Shown here piece after piece: positions 19,101 to 27,900 of a DNA stretch of 64,000 nucleotides; position 1 is the first letter of the stretch; every line of letters begins with the position of its first letter. The notes beneath the pieces are model-generated. The model was given only the letters and a program-made list of their open reading frames with translations, was not told where the DNA came from and did no database searches. The translations under genes and the position numbers were made by a program. The DNA comes from Neptunitalea lumnitzerae (GTDB lineage: Bacteria > Bacteroidota > Bacteroidia > Flavobacteriales > Flavobacteriaceae): assembly GCF_027924185.1 (NCBI RefSeq), contig NZ_BRVO01000003.1:397968-461967 (forward strand), given 5' to 3'.

Positions 19101-19710
19101 ACGTTACACAGCAGATGATGCTACTTACGGAGTATTATTTAATGCTAGTAATAGTAACAACAATTTTAAAAATCGTTCTGATGATAAAGGTCCAGAGCCA
19201 GAGGGAGTAACTACCGCTTCCATTAACGGACAAGTATATGCATTTATAACCTTAGAACGTGTTGGTGGTATGATAACTTACAACGTAACCAACCCTACTG
19301 CTCCCGAATTTGTTTCTTATAAAAACAACAGAGATTTAGGAAGTGACGAAGGCGGAGACCTTGGCCCAGAAGGAATTATTTACATTGCGCCTCAAGACAG
19401 TCCTACGGGTACGGGGTTAGTAGTAATGTCTAATGAGGTAAGTGCTACGGTAAGTATTTATACCATAGATAACGATACATTTGCTACAGATGACTTTACA
19501 ACTACTAACTTTAAAGTATACCCTAACCCTGCTAATGGTAACGAAACTGTTCAGTTTACACAACAAGTTTCAGGAGCTATTTTTGATATGATGGGGAGAG
19601 AAATGCTTTCTTTTGAAAATACAAACACTGTAAAATTACCAAACCTAACTACCGGAACTTATATTATACATATAACCAATGGTGAATCTAAGAAGTTGGT
19701 AATTAAATAA
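16153..19710 (+). CDS. Multidomain T9SS surface protein, choice-of-anchor I
   Basis: 1,185 residues with a signal peptide (1-18, ending AAMAQ). Domains in order: an N-terminal beta domain (about 20-220); an Ig-like SwmB-type segment (about 225-320, VTVTFTEPVT); a lamin-tail domain (about 323-450, IITEIMYNAPSDDSDALEF); a Calx-beta domain (about 490-600, GGTATEGTDF); a propeller-like choice-of-anchor-I domain (about 615-1105, with LTANEGQPNADY, TANEGDAREYD and GPEPEGV); and a type A T9SS tail (about 1115-1185, FKVYPNPANG, ending LVIK). Asp-rich loops suggest calcium binding. It is probably a surface-bound or released protein. Some choice-of-anchor-I proteins are annotated as alkaline phosphatase-like, but no catalytic site can be named here. 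Confidence 0.85.
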   Translation: MKKLLLSILLSISGAAMAQLSPGDMSFIGFNADGNDDVALVTFVDIPANTLIFFCDSEWDGNSFGTDENDFYWDSGATVIPAGSVITIYELSGATNVNYGTITGSPGGISASSEALFAYHATTAAPRVPSNFICAVANAASAYGDLSNTGLVEGTSALTLTEGTDIAEYNGTRTGLDVNGYQLAINNMANMDLQDGSGSQHNDGTAPDVPFNTTSFVISNVDNTAPSVATVMVTGQTTITVTFTEPVTQTSAENIANYVFSPALTISNATYNATTNTATITHDGFAEGTEYTVTVTNIEDAATNVMSSYTSDALYYNTTTSGLIITEIMYNAPSDDSDALEFLEIYNNSSNTIALGGIMVQDENTFVFTFPQMDLASGGIVLLATDKTAADAFYGVSFLDMPQGILNALGNGGELLEIINSNGTVISSVEYSDDAPWPTIADGDGPSVELLNPNGTFNEGTNWAPATNFVGQSLGEDVFASPGSYTPVINVLPQVAFAEITYPIAEDASTAQLIIELTAVTTNDVTVDVSLLGGTATEGTDFTFVDQTITITAGSATAVVNVPIFNDTDVEAGEVLMLGLSNPTNADLGDDVNSGVYILDDDTTLFYPATPSLNINYATSYLVDASGSAEISAYDAASQRLFVMNSTQTRVEILDFSDINNISTISTIDLSSYGTDGATSVAVHNGLVAATISNGPTADGILAFMDIDGNNVTTVTVGNLPDNVSFTPDGTKVLTANEGQPNADYSIDPEGSISVVDVTGGLSGITQANVTNLNFNNFDAFQATLMAAGVRIFGPGASVSEDLEPEYITYAANSQTAYVSLQENNAAAVVDLTTNIITDIVPLGVKDYSLPGNTLDASDDTDFIYMGNWNVYGMYMPDAIASYEVNGITYIVTANEGDAREYDTYEEEARIGDNDYILDPTIFPEADLLKMDSNLGRLKTTLANGDIDNDGDYDEIYVYGGRSFSIWNTDTGMMEFDSGDDFERYTADDATYGVLFNASNSNNNFKNRSDDKGPEPEGVTTASINGQVYAFITLERVGGMITYNVTNPTAPEFVSYKNNRDLGSDEGGDLGPEGIIYIAPQDSPTGTGLVVMSNEVSATVSIYTIDNDTFATDDFTTTNFKVYPNPANGNETVQFTQQVSGAIFDMMGREMLSFENTNTVKLPNLTTGTYIIHITNGESKKLVIK

Positions 19711-19764
19711 CATCTTGACTTTTGGATAGTAGCATAGCTAGAAGTCATTATAATTGGGTAGAAG

Positions 19765-19791
19765 AAAACTCCGGCAATAGCCGGAGTTTTT
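19765..19791 (+). terminator. Terminator of the T9SS surface protein gene
   Basis: Perfect stem AAAACTCCGG / CCGGAGTTTT with a 6-nt loop and a T run. Confidence 0.9.
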
Positions 19792-20022
19792 ACAATCATA
19801 CAGTCGCTAATTAACAACTAAAATATATTTAGAAGGTCATATAGCCAATTTTAAAGATGCGCTAAAGTAATAAAAAAGCGCAATACTTATAGTTAACGCT
19901 AAAAATTAACATTTAGTATACTAATCTATAAGAGTTTCAGTAAAAATACACTAAATATTACAATTATCAATCACTTTTAATTACAACTATAATACCTCAT
20001 CCCTTAGTTATTGTCATCCATT

Positions 20023-20062
20023 AAAAAAACCGCTAATCATGCATAAACAATCATAGCGGTTT
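20023..20062 (-). terminator. Terminator of the ba3 oxidase operon
   Basis: On the minus strand, arms AAACCGCTA / TAGCGGTTT enclose an 18-nt loop and end in a run of seven T, about 65 nt after the cytochrome c stop codon. Confidence 0.7.
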
Positions 20063-20127
20063 GCAACAATCATAAAAATGAAACGGAGTATTATGTTGAG
20101 ATAAGCCTTGGGGTAATTAATTGTTTC

Positions 20128-20739
20128 CTATTTTTTCTTTCGCTTTATAGCATCAATTATCACATCTCCCATATCGCCTATTTTCACAAACAATAATAAG
20201 GCAGCTATAAAAATTCCTATTCCAAAAGTAAGTACTCCCCAGAAAAAGGTATCTGATGAAGTAATAGGCTTATGCTCTCCCGGAAGATCTAAATACACTA
20301 TTTTGTGCCACGCACTAGTTTCGCCTTTGTAAGGTTTATAATTTTCTACTATTTTAATTTCTTTAGTACCTGCCGTTTTAAGACTCTCCTCTTTGATATA
20401 GGCTATTACATTTTTAATAGCAGTTGCACTTAAGTCTGCATGATCTGGCATTACTATTTGATTATTCTCTTTAAACAAACGTACTGCCGCAGTATCTCCA
20501 GATTTTATAACAGCTTGAGAACTATGTACAAAATTCACTATCCAATCAATGGTATGACGTTCATCTACATTTTTCAATGCAGGGCCTACCATTTTTTTAG
20601 CTACGCTGTGGCAGGCTGCACATCTTGTATTAAATGTTTTTTTACCTGCCACAACATCATCCTGAGCTACTATAGCCTGAGTCACTAAAAATAAAAATGT
20701 TGTGAAAATTATTTGTGTAAGGGATTTATATAATTTCAT
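20128..20739 (-). CDS. Membrane-anchored cytochrome c
   Basis: 203 residues. A signal peptide (1-25) is followed by one class I cytochrome c domain. The heme site is CAACH (Cys40, Cys43, His44) and the likely axial Met is Met97 in NQIVMPDHADLS. A C-terminal transmembrane helix (about 165-188, FFWGVLTFGIGIFIAALLLF) ends in a basic KRKKK tail, so the heme domain faces the periplasm. It is the last gene of the ba3-type oxidase operon, 5 bp after the Sco gene. It probably delivers electrons to the CuA site of subunit II. All ligands are present. Confidence 0.9.
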   Translation of the reverse strand: MKLYKSLTQIIFTTFLFLVTQAIVAQDDVVAGKKTFNTRCAACHSVAKKMVGPALKNVDERHTIDWIVNFVHSSQAVIKSGDTAAVRLFKENNQIVMPDHADLSATAIKNVIAYIKEESLKTAGTKEIKIVENYKPYKGETSAWHKIVYLDLPGEHKPITSSDTFFWGVLTFGIGIFIAALLLFVKIGDMGDVIIDAIKRKKK

Positions 20740-20744
20740 TGGTT

Positions 20745-21386
20745 TTAGTTTTTAAGCAATCTTTTTATATCATCAATCAAAAATGCTACATCTGTTTTAC
20801 TGGTACCATCATAATATCCACGTATATGACGCTCTTGGTCTATTAACACCAACTTCTCGCTATGTATAAAATCTTCTGTACCTCCATTACCACTTGTAGC
20901 CACTATATACAAACCTGTTCGGGCAAAACGGTACAAATCCTTTTTAGTTCCTGTAACCAATTGCCACTGGTTTGTATCTATTCCTCTAACCTCAGCATAG
21001 TCTTTTAAAATATGCGGAGTATCGTACTCTGGATCTACCGTAAAAGAAACCAACCGTAACTCTTCTTCCCCTTTAAAAGCCTCCTGAACATCATATAAAC
21101 CCGACATCATTTTAGGACAAATACTAGGACAACTGGTATAGAAATAATTAGCTACCCATACCTTACCTTTCGTAAAGTTGTTAGTAATAAGCAAACTATC
21201 CTGATTTATAAACTCATAATCAGGCACTCTATAATCGGTATCTTCAGAAACAATGGCGTAATTCTCTCCAAAAAATGGCAATGGAGCCATATAGCGTTTG
21301 TAACCAAAATAAATGGCAAACAATATAGCCGGCACCCCTATGGATAGCGCTATAAATAAGGTTCCTTTTTTAATTGTCTTTTTCAT
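20745..21386 (-). CDS. Sco1/SenC copper chaperone
   Basis: 213 residues with an N-terminal membrane anchor (about 9-29) and a thioredoxin-fold domain. The copper-binding site is intact: CPSIC (Cys86, Cys90) and His175 in DFIHSEK. The role is to insert copper into, or reduce, the CuA centre of oxidase subunit II in the periplasm. The gene overlaps the 3' end of subunit I by 17 bp and is followed 5 bp later by the cytochrome c gene. This tight packing supports a dedicated assembly factor for this oxidase. Confidence 0.93.
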   Translation of the reverse strand: MKKTIKKGTLFIALSIGVPAILFAIYFGYKRYMAPLPFFGENYAIVSEDTDYRVPDYEFINQDSLLITNNFTKGKVWVANYFYTSCPSICPKMMSGLYDVQEAFKGEEELRLVSFTVDPEYDTPHILKDYAEVRGIDTNQWQLVTGTKKDLYRFARTGLYIVATSGNGGTEDFIHSEKLVLIDQERHIRGYYDGTSKTDVAFLIDDIKRLLKN

Positions 21387-23100
21387 TTTCCAACGGCATT
21401 ATAGTAGTTTCATCTTTATCAGGAAGATTCTTTATTTCATTTACAGGGCTCGTAGCCTCAAACTTATTTTCCACAGGCGTACTATATGTAAACACATTAA
21501 TAAGTGAAGGCACGTAAGTTATCAATGTTAACAGAACACTTACCGCAATCCACGGTTTCATATTATGAAGTATCCCTATACGTTTTTCTTCATGTAATTC
21601 TTCTGCTTCTGGCAAAACAATTTCAGAAGGTTCCGTTTGCTTACTTAAAGCAGTACCAAAAAATGCTATAAAATAAAGTAGCGCTGCCACCCCCATTAAA
21701 ATACCACCTACCATAGTAACCGTAGTAGTGGGTACCCAATGGGTATTAAACATTTCACTAGACGGATCTGTATAAGACAACCCTAAGTTGGTACGTCTTG
21801 GCTCTCCCATTAATCCACCTGCCATTAAACCATGAGATAACAAAGCCACACCCACCATCCATATATAAGGCACAATAGTTACTACACTCAACATTTTTAT
21901 GGGTTTACCGGCAACTTTACTGTACATATAAATACTCATTCCTAAAATTACCAAGAGTACTGGCCCGGCAACCGTCATGTGAAAATGCCCCGGAACCCAT
22001 CCTGTATTATGCACCATTTGATTTAAGGAGTAAGATGCATTTACAATACCTGATAGTCCACCAAAAATGAATAGCAACAACCCACAAATAAAGTAGCCAA
22101 ACAGATAATTTTTAGATAAAAACCACGGCAAACGCGCCATCCATCCCAACAAGCTCTTAGCTCCATTTTTTCTTCCTGCATATTCTAAAGAAGCCCCTAC
22201 AGTAAAAGCGGTCATAAAACTAGGTATAGATACACCAAAGGTTAACACAGTTACCCACAGCTTGGTATCTTGCCCTAATACAGGTTCACTAAACTGATGG
22301 TGAACCCCCACAGGAGTAGATAAGATTAAGAAGAGCAGAAACGCCAATCGTGCCGCATTACCAGAATATAATTTACCTCCGGCAACCTTTGGCAATACCG
22401 TATAAAAGGCAATATAGGCAGGCAATAACCAGAAGTACACCAATGGGTGACCAAACATCCAAAAAAGCATTCGTGTTAGAGGCACATTAATATCGGAAGT
22501 CCAACCCGCAGACCAGGGTAATAAAATAACTAACGACTCATAAGCTACGGGTAAACTAGCTACAAACCACATGGTAAAGTTTACAAAAGTACCCAATACA
22601 GCAATGGGCATTTTTTTATCGGGGTTCTCCCTTCTCCATTCACGGTACATCACAATCCAACCAAAAAAGGCTACCCAACTCCCCACAATTAGCAAAGAAG
22701 TACCTAAATAAAAGAATGGTGAATTTTTTAATGGAGCATAAAACGTATACAAAGCTTGGGCTCTCCCCATTACCATAAGTACAACATCTAACAAACTACC
22801 AAACACCATTAAAATAATACTGCCTAAATAAGACCACTTTGGCGGTTGTTTTTTTAAATAATGCCCCATAGTTACATGCCCAAATATAACCGCAAAGAAT
22901 GTAGTTAATATAATGGCATTAATTACCCCGTGCATAGTTAACCCTTGGTAATAATTAATACCTGCAAAAGAATCTTCATGCAACACCCCTGCCCTATACA
23001 AGGTTTGCATAACTCCGTTGTAAGCTCCTAGTATAAATAATGCCATAGGAACAAACAACCCTACTAATATTGTATATTTAAATGTTTTATTATTTTTCAT
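21370..23100 (-). CDS. cbaA: ba3-type heme-copper oxidase subunit I
   Basis: 576 residues with about 13 membrane spans. The metal ligands are all present: His57 and His374 for the low-spin heme, His372 for the high-spin heme, and His218, His267 and His268 for CuB. Tyr222, in HPLVYFW, is the cross-linking tyrosine position. The wording HPLVYFWLLPAY, STPVGVHHQF, SLEYAGR and NTGWVPGHFH is that of B-family (ba3) oxidases such as the Thermus enzyme, not A-family aa3. It reduces O2 to water, usually with high O2 affinity and reduced proton-pumping stoichiometry. The C-terminus is extended with an acidic tail. It lies 17 bp after subunit II. Confidence 0.95.
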   Translation of the reverse strand: MKNNKTFKYTILVGLFVPMALFILGAYNGVMQTLYRAGVLHEDSFAGINYYQGLTMHGVINAIILTTFFAVIFGHVTMGHYLKKQPPKWSYLGSIILMVFGSLLDVVLMVMGRAQALYTFYAPLKNSPFFYLGTSLLIVGSWVAFFGWIVMYREWRRENPDKKMPIAVLGTFVNFTMWFVASLPVAYESLVILLPWSAGWTSDINVPLTRMLFWMFGHPLVYFWLLPAYIAFYTVLPKVAGGKLYSGNAARLAFLLFLILSTPVGVHHQFSEPVLGQDTKLWVTVLTFGVSIPSFMTAFTVGASLEYAGRKNGAKSLLGWMARLPWFLSKNYLFGYFICGLLLFIFGGLSGIVNASYSLNQMVHNTGWVPGHFHMTVAGPVLLVILGMSIYMYSKVAGKPIKMLSVVTIVPYIWMVGVALLSHGLMAGGLMGEPRRTNLGLSYTDPSSEMFNTHWVPTTTVTMVGGILMGVAALLYFIAFFGTALSKQTEPSEIVLPEAEELHEEKRIGILHNMKPWIAVSVLLTLITYVPSLINVFTYSTPVENKFEATSPVNEIKNLPDKDETTIMPLENEKDN

Positions 23101-23117
23101 TCTGTAATTACTTATAG

Positions 23118-23567
23118 TTATAAAGCGCTATTAGTTACCAATACCCTTCCCATCATATTTTGGTGTCCCACACCGCAATACTCATGGCAAACAATTCGGT
23201 ATTCACCATATTCATCAAACTTCACTGTAGTTTTATTCACCGCACCCGGTACTGCCATAAGGTTTACCCCTTTACGCTCTATATTAAACCCATGTACCAC
23301 ATCTGCTGAGGTTAAATAAAAATCTACCGTACTTCCACGAGGTACAATAATTTCGCCCGGATCAAAATTCCACATACGGGCAGTTACATACACCTCGTAA
23401 TAATCTTCATCTACTTTACGCACTTCCGACTTTTGAAAAGAGGCATTATAAGGTATACAGGTAGGCACATCTATCTTTCTACTAAAGACATTAAACAAAA
23501 GCGCGAAGAAAAACACACCAAGGATAGTACTACTGAGTACTATAACCCTAATCTCATATTTATTCAT
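23118..23567 (-). CDS. cbaB: ba3-type oxidase subunit II (CuA)
   Basis: 149 residues, short as in B-family enzymes, with one N-terminal transmembrane helix (about 7-27) and a cupredoxin domain facing the periplasm. The binuclear CuA ligands are complete: His92 (VVHGFNI), Cys127 and Cys131 (CHEYCGVGHQNM), His135 and Met138. It accepts electrons from cytochrome c. It starts 12 bp after the stop codon of a 47-codon gene that is the third subunit. The absence of a second N-terminal helix is typical for ba3 subunit II and explains the need for a separate small subunit 2A. Confidence 0.95.
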   Translation of the reverse strand: MNKYEIRVIVLSSTILGVFFFALLFNVFSRKIDVPTCIPYNASFQKSEVRKVDEDYYEVYVTARMWNFDPGEIIVPRGSTVDFYLTSADVVHGFNIERKGVNLMAVPGAVNKTTVKFDEYGEYRIVCHEYCGVGHQNMMGRVLVTNSAL

Positions 23568-23579
23568 CTGTAAAAAAGT

Positions 23580-23723
23580 TTAATGGCGTTCTAACTGAAG
23601 ATTGTACACACTAAACCACACCATTATGGCTAAAAAAATAAGAATTACAATAAAAGCTATTGTTCCGTAAGGTTTAAAATGCTCATCCAATTCATTAAGA
23701 TGCTGATCTTTACTTTGCTCCAT
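23580..23723 (-). CDS. ba3 oxidase small subunit 2A
   Basis: A 47-codon ORF, easily missed, immediately upstream of subunit II. After a polar N-terminus (MEQSKDQHLNELDEHFKPYG) comes a single hydrophobic helix TIAFIVILIFLAIMVWFSVY, then NLQLERH. The order KPxGT-helix-WFxVYxxLxR is the signature of cytochrome c oxidase subunit 2A (CoxIIa) of ba3 enzymes, which supplies the helix missing from subunit II. ATG start; 12 bp to the next gene. It is the first gene of the operon and directly follows the predicted promoter. The family call rests on the pattern and position. Confidence 0.85.
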   Translation of the reverse strand: MEQSKDQHLNELDEHFKPYGTIAFIVILIFLAIMVWFSVYNLQLERH

Positions 23724-23750
23724 ATTATCAATTGTTTTGGTTTTGTGGAA

Positions 23751-23758
23751 CAAATGTA
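23751..23758 (-). promoter_or_regulatory. -7 box of the ba3 oxidase operon
   Basis: Reads TACATTTG on the minus strand, an exact fit to TAnnTTTG. It lies about 28 nt upstream of the subunit 2A start codon. Confidence 0.55.
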
Positions 23759-23770
23759 CCAGTGTTACGT

Positions 23771-23787
23771 AGGGTAATTATTACCCT
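23771..23787. promoter_or_regulatory. Palindromic operator overlapping the oxidase -33 region
   Basis: AGGGTAAT-T-ATTACCCT: 8-bp perfect arms around one base. It sits 13-29 nt upstream of the -7 box, where the -33 element should be, so a bound protein would compete with or assist RNA polymerase. The binder is unknown; the adjacent AraC-family regulator or a Crp/Fnr-type protein are candidates. Confidence 0.5.
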
Positions 23788-23820
23788 TTTTACCCCATTA
23801 ATGTAACTATTTACTTATTC

Positions 23821-24714
23821 TTAATTTTTTAAACGTTCACGTTTAAAGGTCAATGGTGTAACACCTTCGTACTTTCTAAAAAACCTAGAAAAATAAGAGT
23901 TGTCTTTAAAATCTAGTTGATAAGCTATTTCAGATATGGAAAGTTCAGAATTAATAAGTAATCGTTTTGCCTCTAGTAACAAACGGTTTCTGATAAAGGC
24001 ACCTGCCGACACACCTTTTATTTTTTGACAAAGTGCATTTAAATAATTAGGCGTTACATTCAATAACTCTGCATACTCTTTAGGTAATCGTTTCGTTATA
24101 TAATGCTTCTCTATTAAACGCTCAAAGTCTTTTAATAAGTAAAACTGAGGCATTCCATCATACAACTGATGTTGGTTTTGAGCCATTTCTCTATCGCATA
24201 AGGTAAAAAGTTCTAACAGGTAAATACGTATCAAATCCCAGTGAACCTCCTCTGGTGTTTCTATCTCTCTTATTATTTTCTGAAATATGGAACCTACAAA
24301 AGCAGTTGCTTTATCAGTTTTCATTAGGGCATAATCTGTACTACCCATAAAAAACAAGAAGTCTTTTATATAATCTCTTTTTGCTAAAAAGGAACTAAAA
24401 AACACCTCGTCAAAATTTACTATAACTCCTTTAGTAGTTTCGTTAAAATCCCATTTATGTATTTGCCCAGGGGAAAGAAAAAACAAATCTCCCGCAGCAA
24501 TCTGAAAACTCTTAAAATCTATACTATGTACTCCCTCCCCATTTTCAACATAGAGTACTTGATAAAATGAATGCCTATGAGGGGTAGTAGCTTTTTGCTG
24601 ATAATCTAGAAAAGTTCTTAAATCTAATACCACGCAATCTTGTGGTAAATTTTCAGTATTTAGTAGATTACAAATACTATATACAGGAATTTTAGCGCTC
24701 ATATCTCCCAACAT
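23821..24714 (-). CDS. AraC-family transcription regulator
   Basis: About 297 residues, or 293 if the Met at residue 5 is used. The N-terminal cupin-like sensor domain (about 40-110) contains PHRHSFYQVLYVENGEG and AGDLFFLSPGQIHKW. The C-terminal domain (about 195-295) has two helix-turn-helix motifs, including LNVTPNYLNALCQKIKG and the AraC signature SISEIAYQLDFKDNSYFSRF. It lies upstream of the oxidase operon on the same strand, separated by a promoter region with a palindrome, which makes the operon a plausible target. The ligand is unknown. The regulator-target link is inference from position. Confidence 0.9.
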   Translation of the reverse strand: MLGDMSAKIPVYSICNLLNTENLPQDCVVLDLRTFLDYQQKATTPHRHSFYQVLYVENGEGVHSIDFKSFQIAAGDLFFLSPGQIHKWDFNETTKGVIVNFDEVFFSSFLAKRDYIKDFLFFMGSTDYALMKTDKATAFVGSIFQKIIREIETPEEVHWDLIRIYLLELFTLCDREMAQNQHQLYDGMPQFYLLKDFERLIEKHYITKRLPKEYAELLNVTPNYLNALCQKIKGVSAGAFIRNRLLLEAKRLLINSELSISEIAYQLDFKDNSYFSRFFRKYEGVTPLTFKRERLKN

Positions 24715-24894
24715 TTTAATTTCAGCAGACTAAATTACTATATAGATTGCTTTTAGAATGTAACAATCATTACATGTAAAGTATGCCAACAGTAAGAAAC
24801 AGCACCTATTCTTACAATTAAAAAGGCTTGTGTTACAATGCCTTATTAACAAGGGTACGTTAAAAAATAATCTAGAACATTTCATAAAAAAGAG

Positions 24895-24902
24895 TACTTT
24901 TG
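24895..24902 (+). promoter_or_regulatory. -7 box of purL
   Basis: TACTTTTG fits TAnnTTTG exactly. Transcription would start near 24909, leaving a leader of about 30 nt. No purine riboswitch fold was recognised in this short leader. Confidence 0.5.
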
Positions 24903-24938
24903 CATTTTGGTAAAAACAACAACACAAACTGTTTTTTT

Positions 24939-27900
24939 ATGATAGTTTTCTTCGGAAACCCGGCGCAAAAAATATTTGCAGTTCAAACGAACAAACAATT
25001 TTCAGAAACTGATACTGATAAGCTTACATGGTTATTTGGTAATCAACCTGTTGTAAAAGCGGCGTCTATAGACGCTTTTTTTGTTGGGCCTCGTGCAGCA
25101 ATGATAACTCCATGGAGTACCAATGCGGTAGAGATTACCCAAAACATGGCCATTGAAGGTATTATTAGAATTGAAGAATTTGAAGCAGTAACAGAGGATT
25201 TCTCTGATTATGACCCAATGCTTTCTCAAAAGTATAAACAACTAAACCAAGATGTATATACTATAAACATTGAGCCAGAAGCTATTAAAGAAATTAGTGA
25301 TATTGCAGCGTACAATGAAGCTGAAGGTTTAGCTTTAAGCCAAGAGGAAATTGATTACTTAAATCAACTATCAGAAAAACTAGGTAGAACCCTAACCGAT
25401 TCTGAAGTATACGGATTTGCTCAAATTAACTCTGAACACTGTAGACACAAAATCTTTAATGGAACTTTTGTAATTGATGGTGAAGAAAAACCAACTTCTC
25501 TTTTCAAATTAATTAAAAAGACATCTGAAGAAAACCCAAACGATATTGTTTCTGCATATAAAGATAACGTAGCCTTTATTAAAGGACCAAAAGCGGTACA
25601 ATTTGCTCCTAACACAGCAGATAAACCAGACTTTTATACAGAAAAAGAATTTCAATCTACCATTTCATTAAAAGCTGAAACACACAACTTCCCTACTACA
25701 GTAGAACCTTTTAATGGTGCTGCTACCGGATCGGGAGGAGAAATACGTGACCGTTTAGCTGGTGGACAAGGTTCTTTACCATTAGCAGGTACAGCGGTAT
25801 ACATGACATCATATGCTCGTTTAAGTGAAAATCGTCCTTGGGAAAAAGGAATGAACGAACGTAAATGGTTATACCAAACTCCGTTAGATATTTTAATTAA
25901 AGCATCAAACGGTGCATCTGATTTTGGTAACAAATTTGGACAGCCTTTAATTACAGGGTCTTTACTAACTTTTGAGCACGAAGAAGATGCTCGTAAACTT
26001 GGTTTTGATAAAGTGATTATGATGGCCGGCGGTGTTGGTTATGGTAAAGAAGAACAAGCTCAAAAACACACTCCAAAAGTAGACGATGATATTGTTATTT
26101 TAGGAGGTGAAAATTATAGAATTGGAATGGGTGGTGCTGCAGTTTCTTCTGCAGATACCGGAGAATTTAGTAGCGGTATTGAATTAAATGCAGTACAACG
26201 TTCTAACCCTGAAATGCAAAAACGTGCTGCTAATGCGGTACGTGGTATGGTAGAAAGTGACCACAACCCTATTGTGTCTATTCACGATCATGGTGCTGGT
26301 GGACACCTAAACTGTTTATCTGAATTGGTAGAAGAAACAGGCGGACACATTAATTTAGATAAATTACCTGTTGGTGACCCTACCCTTTCTGCTAAAGAAA
26401 TTATTGGTAACGAATCTCAAGAACGTATGGGGTTGGTTATTGGTAAAAAAGATACCGAAACTTTACAACGTATTGCAGACAGAGAACGTTCTCCTATGTA
26501 TGTAGTTGGACAGGTTACCGGAGACGACCGCTTTACATTTGAATCTGAAACTTCTGGTGCTAAACCTATGGACTTAGCTCTTGAAGATATGTTTGGTAGT
26601 TCTCCTAAAACTATAATGAATGATACTAAAGTAGCTAGAAACTACAAAGAGCTTTCTTATACTACTGATAACATACCTACCTACTTAAACCAAATTTTAC
26701 GTATAGAAGCTGTTGCTTGTAAAGATTGGTTAACTAACAAAGTAGACCGTTGTGTAGGAGGTCGTGTGGCTAAACAACAATGTGCAGGCCCATTACAATT
26801 ACCACTAAACAATGTTGGGGTAATGGCACTAGACTATAAAGGTAAAGAAGGTATTGCTACCTCTATTGGTCATTCTCCTGTTTCTGCTATTATAGACCCT
26901 GTTGCAGGTAGTAGAAATAGTATAGCAGAAGCCTTAACTAACTTGGTATGGGCTCCTATTAAAAATAACATGGCAGGTATTTCATTAAGTGCAAACTGGA
27001 TGTGGCCATGTAAAAACGAAGGTGAAGATGCACGCTTATATGATGCAGTTCAGGCATGTTCTGAATTTGCTATTGAGTTAGGCATTAACATTCCAACAGG
27101 AAAAGATTCACTTTCTATGAAGCAAAAATACCCTAACGAAGAGGTAATTGCTCCGGGAACCGTAATTATTTCAAGTATTGGAAACTGTACTGATATTAAT
27201 AAAGTAGTAGAACCTGTATTTAAAAAAGAAGGTGGTAAAATTTATTACATCAACCTATCTGGCGATACTTTAAAATTAGGTGGTAGTTCTTTTGCTCAAA
27301 TAGTAAATGCTATTGGTACCGAAACGCCTACCATACAAAGTGCTGCTAACTTTAAAAACATTTTTAATACAGTACAAGCGCTTATTGAAGCTGATAAAAT
27401 TACAGCAGGACACGATGTTGCTTCTGGTGGTTTAATTACTACACTTTTAGAAATGTGTTTTGCCAATGTAAATATTGGAGCTACTATAGATTTAACTTCT
27501 CTTAATGAAGAAGATACTGTAAAAGCATTGTTTAATGAAAATGCAGGTATTGTATTCCAAGCAGATGCTTCTGTAGAAGAAACACTAACTGAAAATGGTG
27601 TAGAATTCTTTACAATTGGTGATGTTGTAGAAGGTGCTTCTATGAAACTAACGAATGGTACTGATACTTTTGAATTTAATATTTCTGAATTAAGAGATAC
27701 TTGGTTTGAAACTTCGTATTTATTTGATCAGAAACAAACAGCTAACAATGTAGCTACAGCTCGTTTTGATAATTATAAATTTCAACCTTTAGAGTATACT
27801 TTCCCAAGTCATTTTACAGGTAAACTTCCTGAAATAAGCACAGGGACTGCAAAACCTAAAGCTGCTATTATACGTGAAAAAGGAAGTAACTCTGAACGTG

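Larger units (their letters stand above)
19711..20127. other. 417-bp gap with two terminators
   Basis: Two convergent terminators lie at its ends. Between them is AT-rich sequence without a credible ORF. It contains a 12-bp perfect palindrome TTAGTATACTAA (19913-19924) flanked by a 7-bp inverted repeat CTTATAG/CTATAAG (19886-19892 and 19926-19932). No assigned role. Confidence 0.5.

Noticed and set aside
19913-19924. 12-bp palindrome TTAGTATACTAA with flanking 7-bp inverted repeat
   Set aside because: It is in AT-rich sequence where such palindromes arise by chance, and it is not near a promoter.
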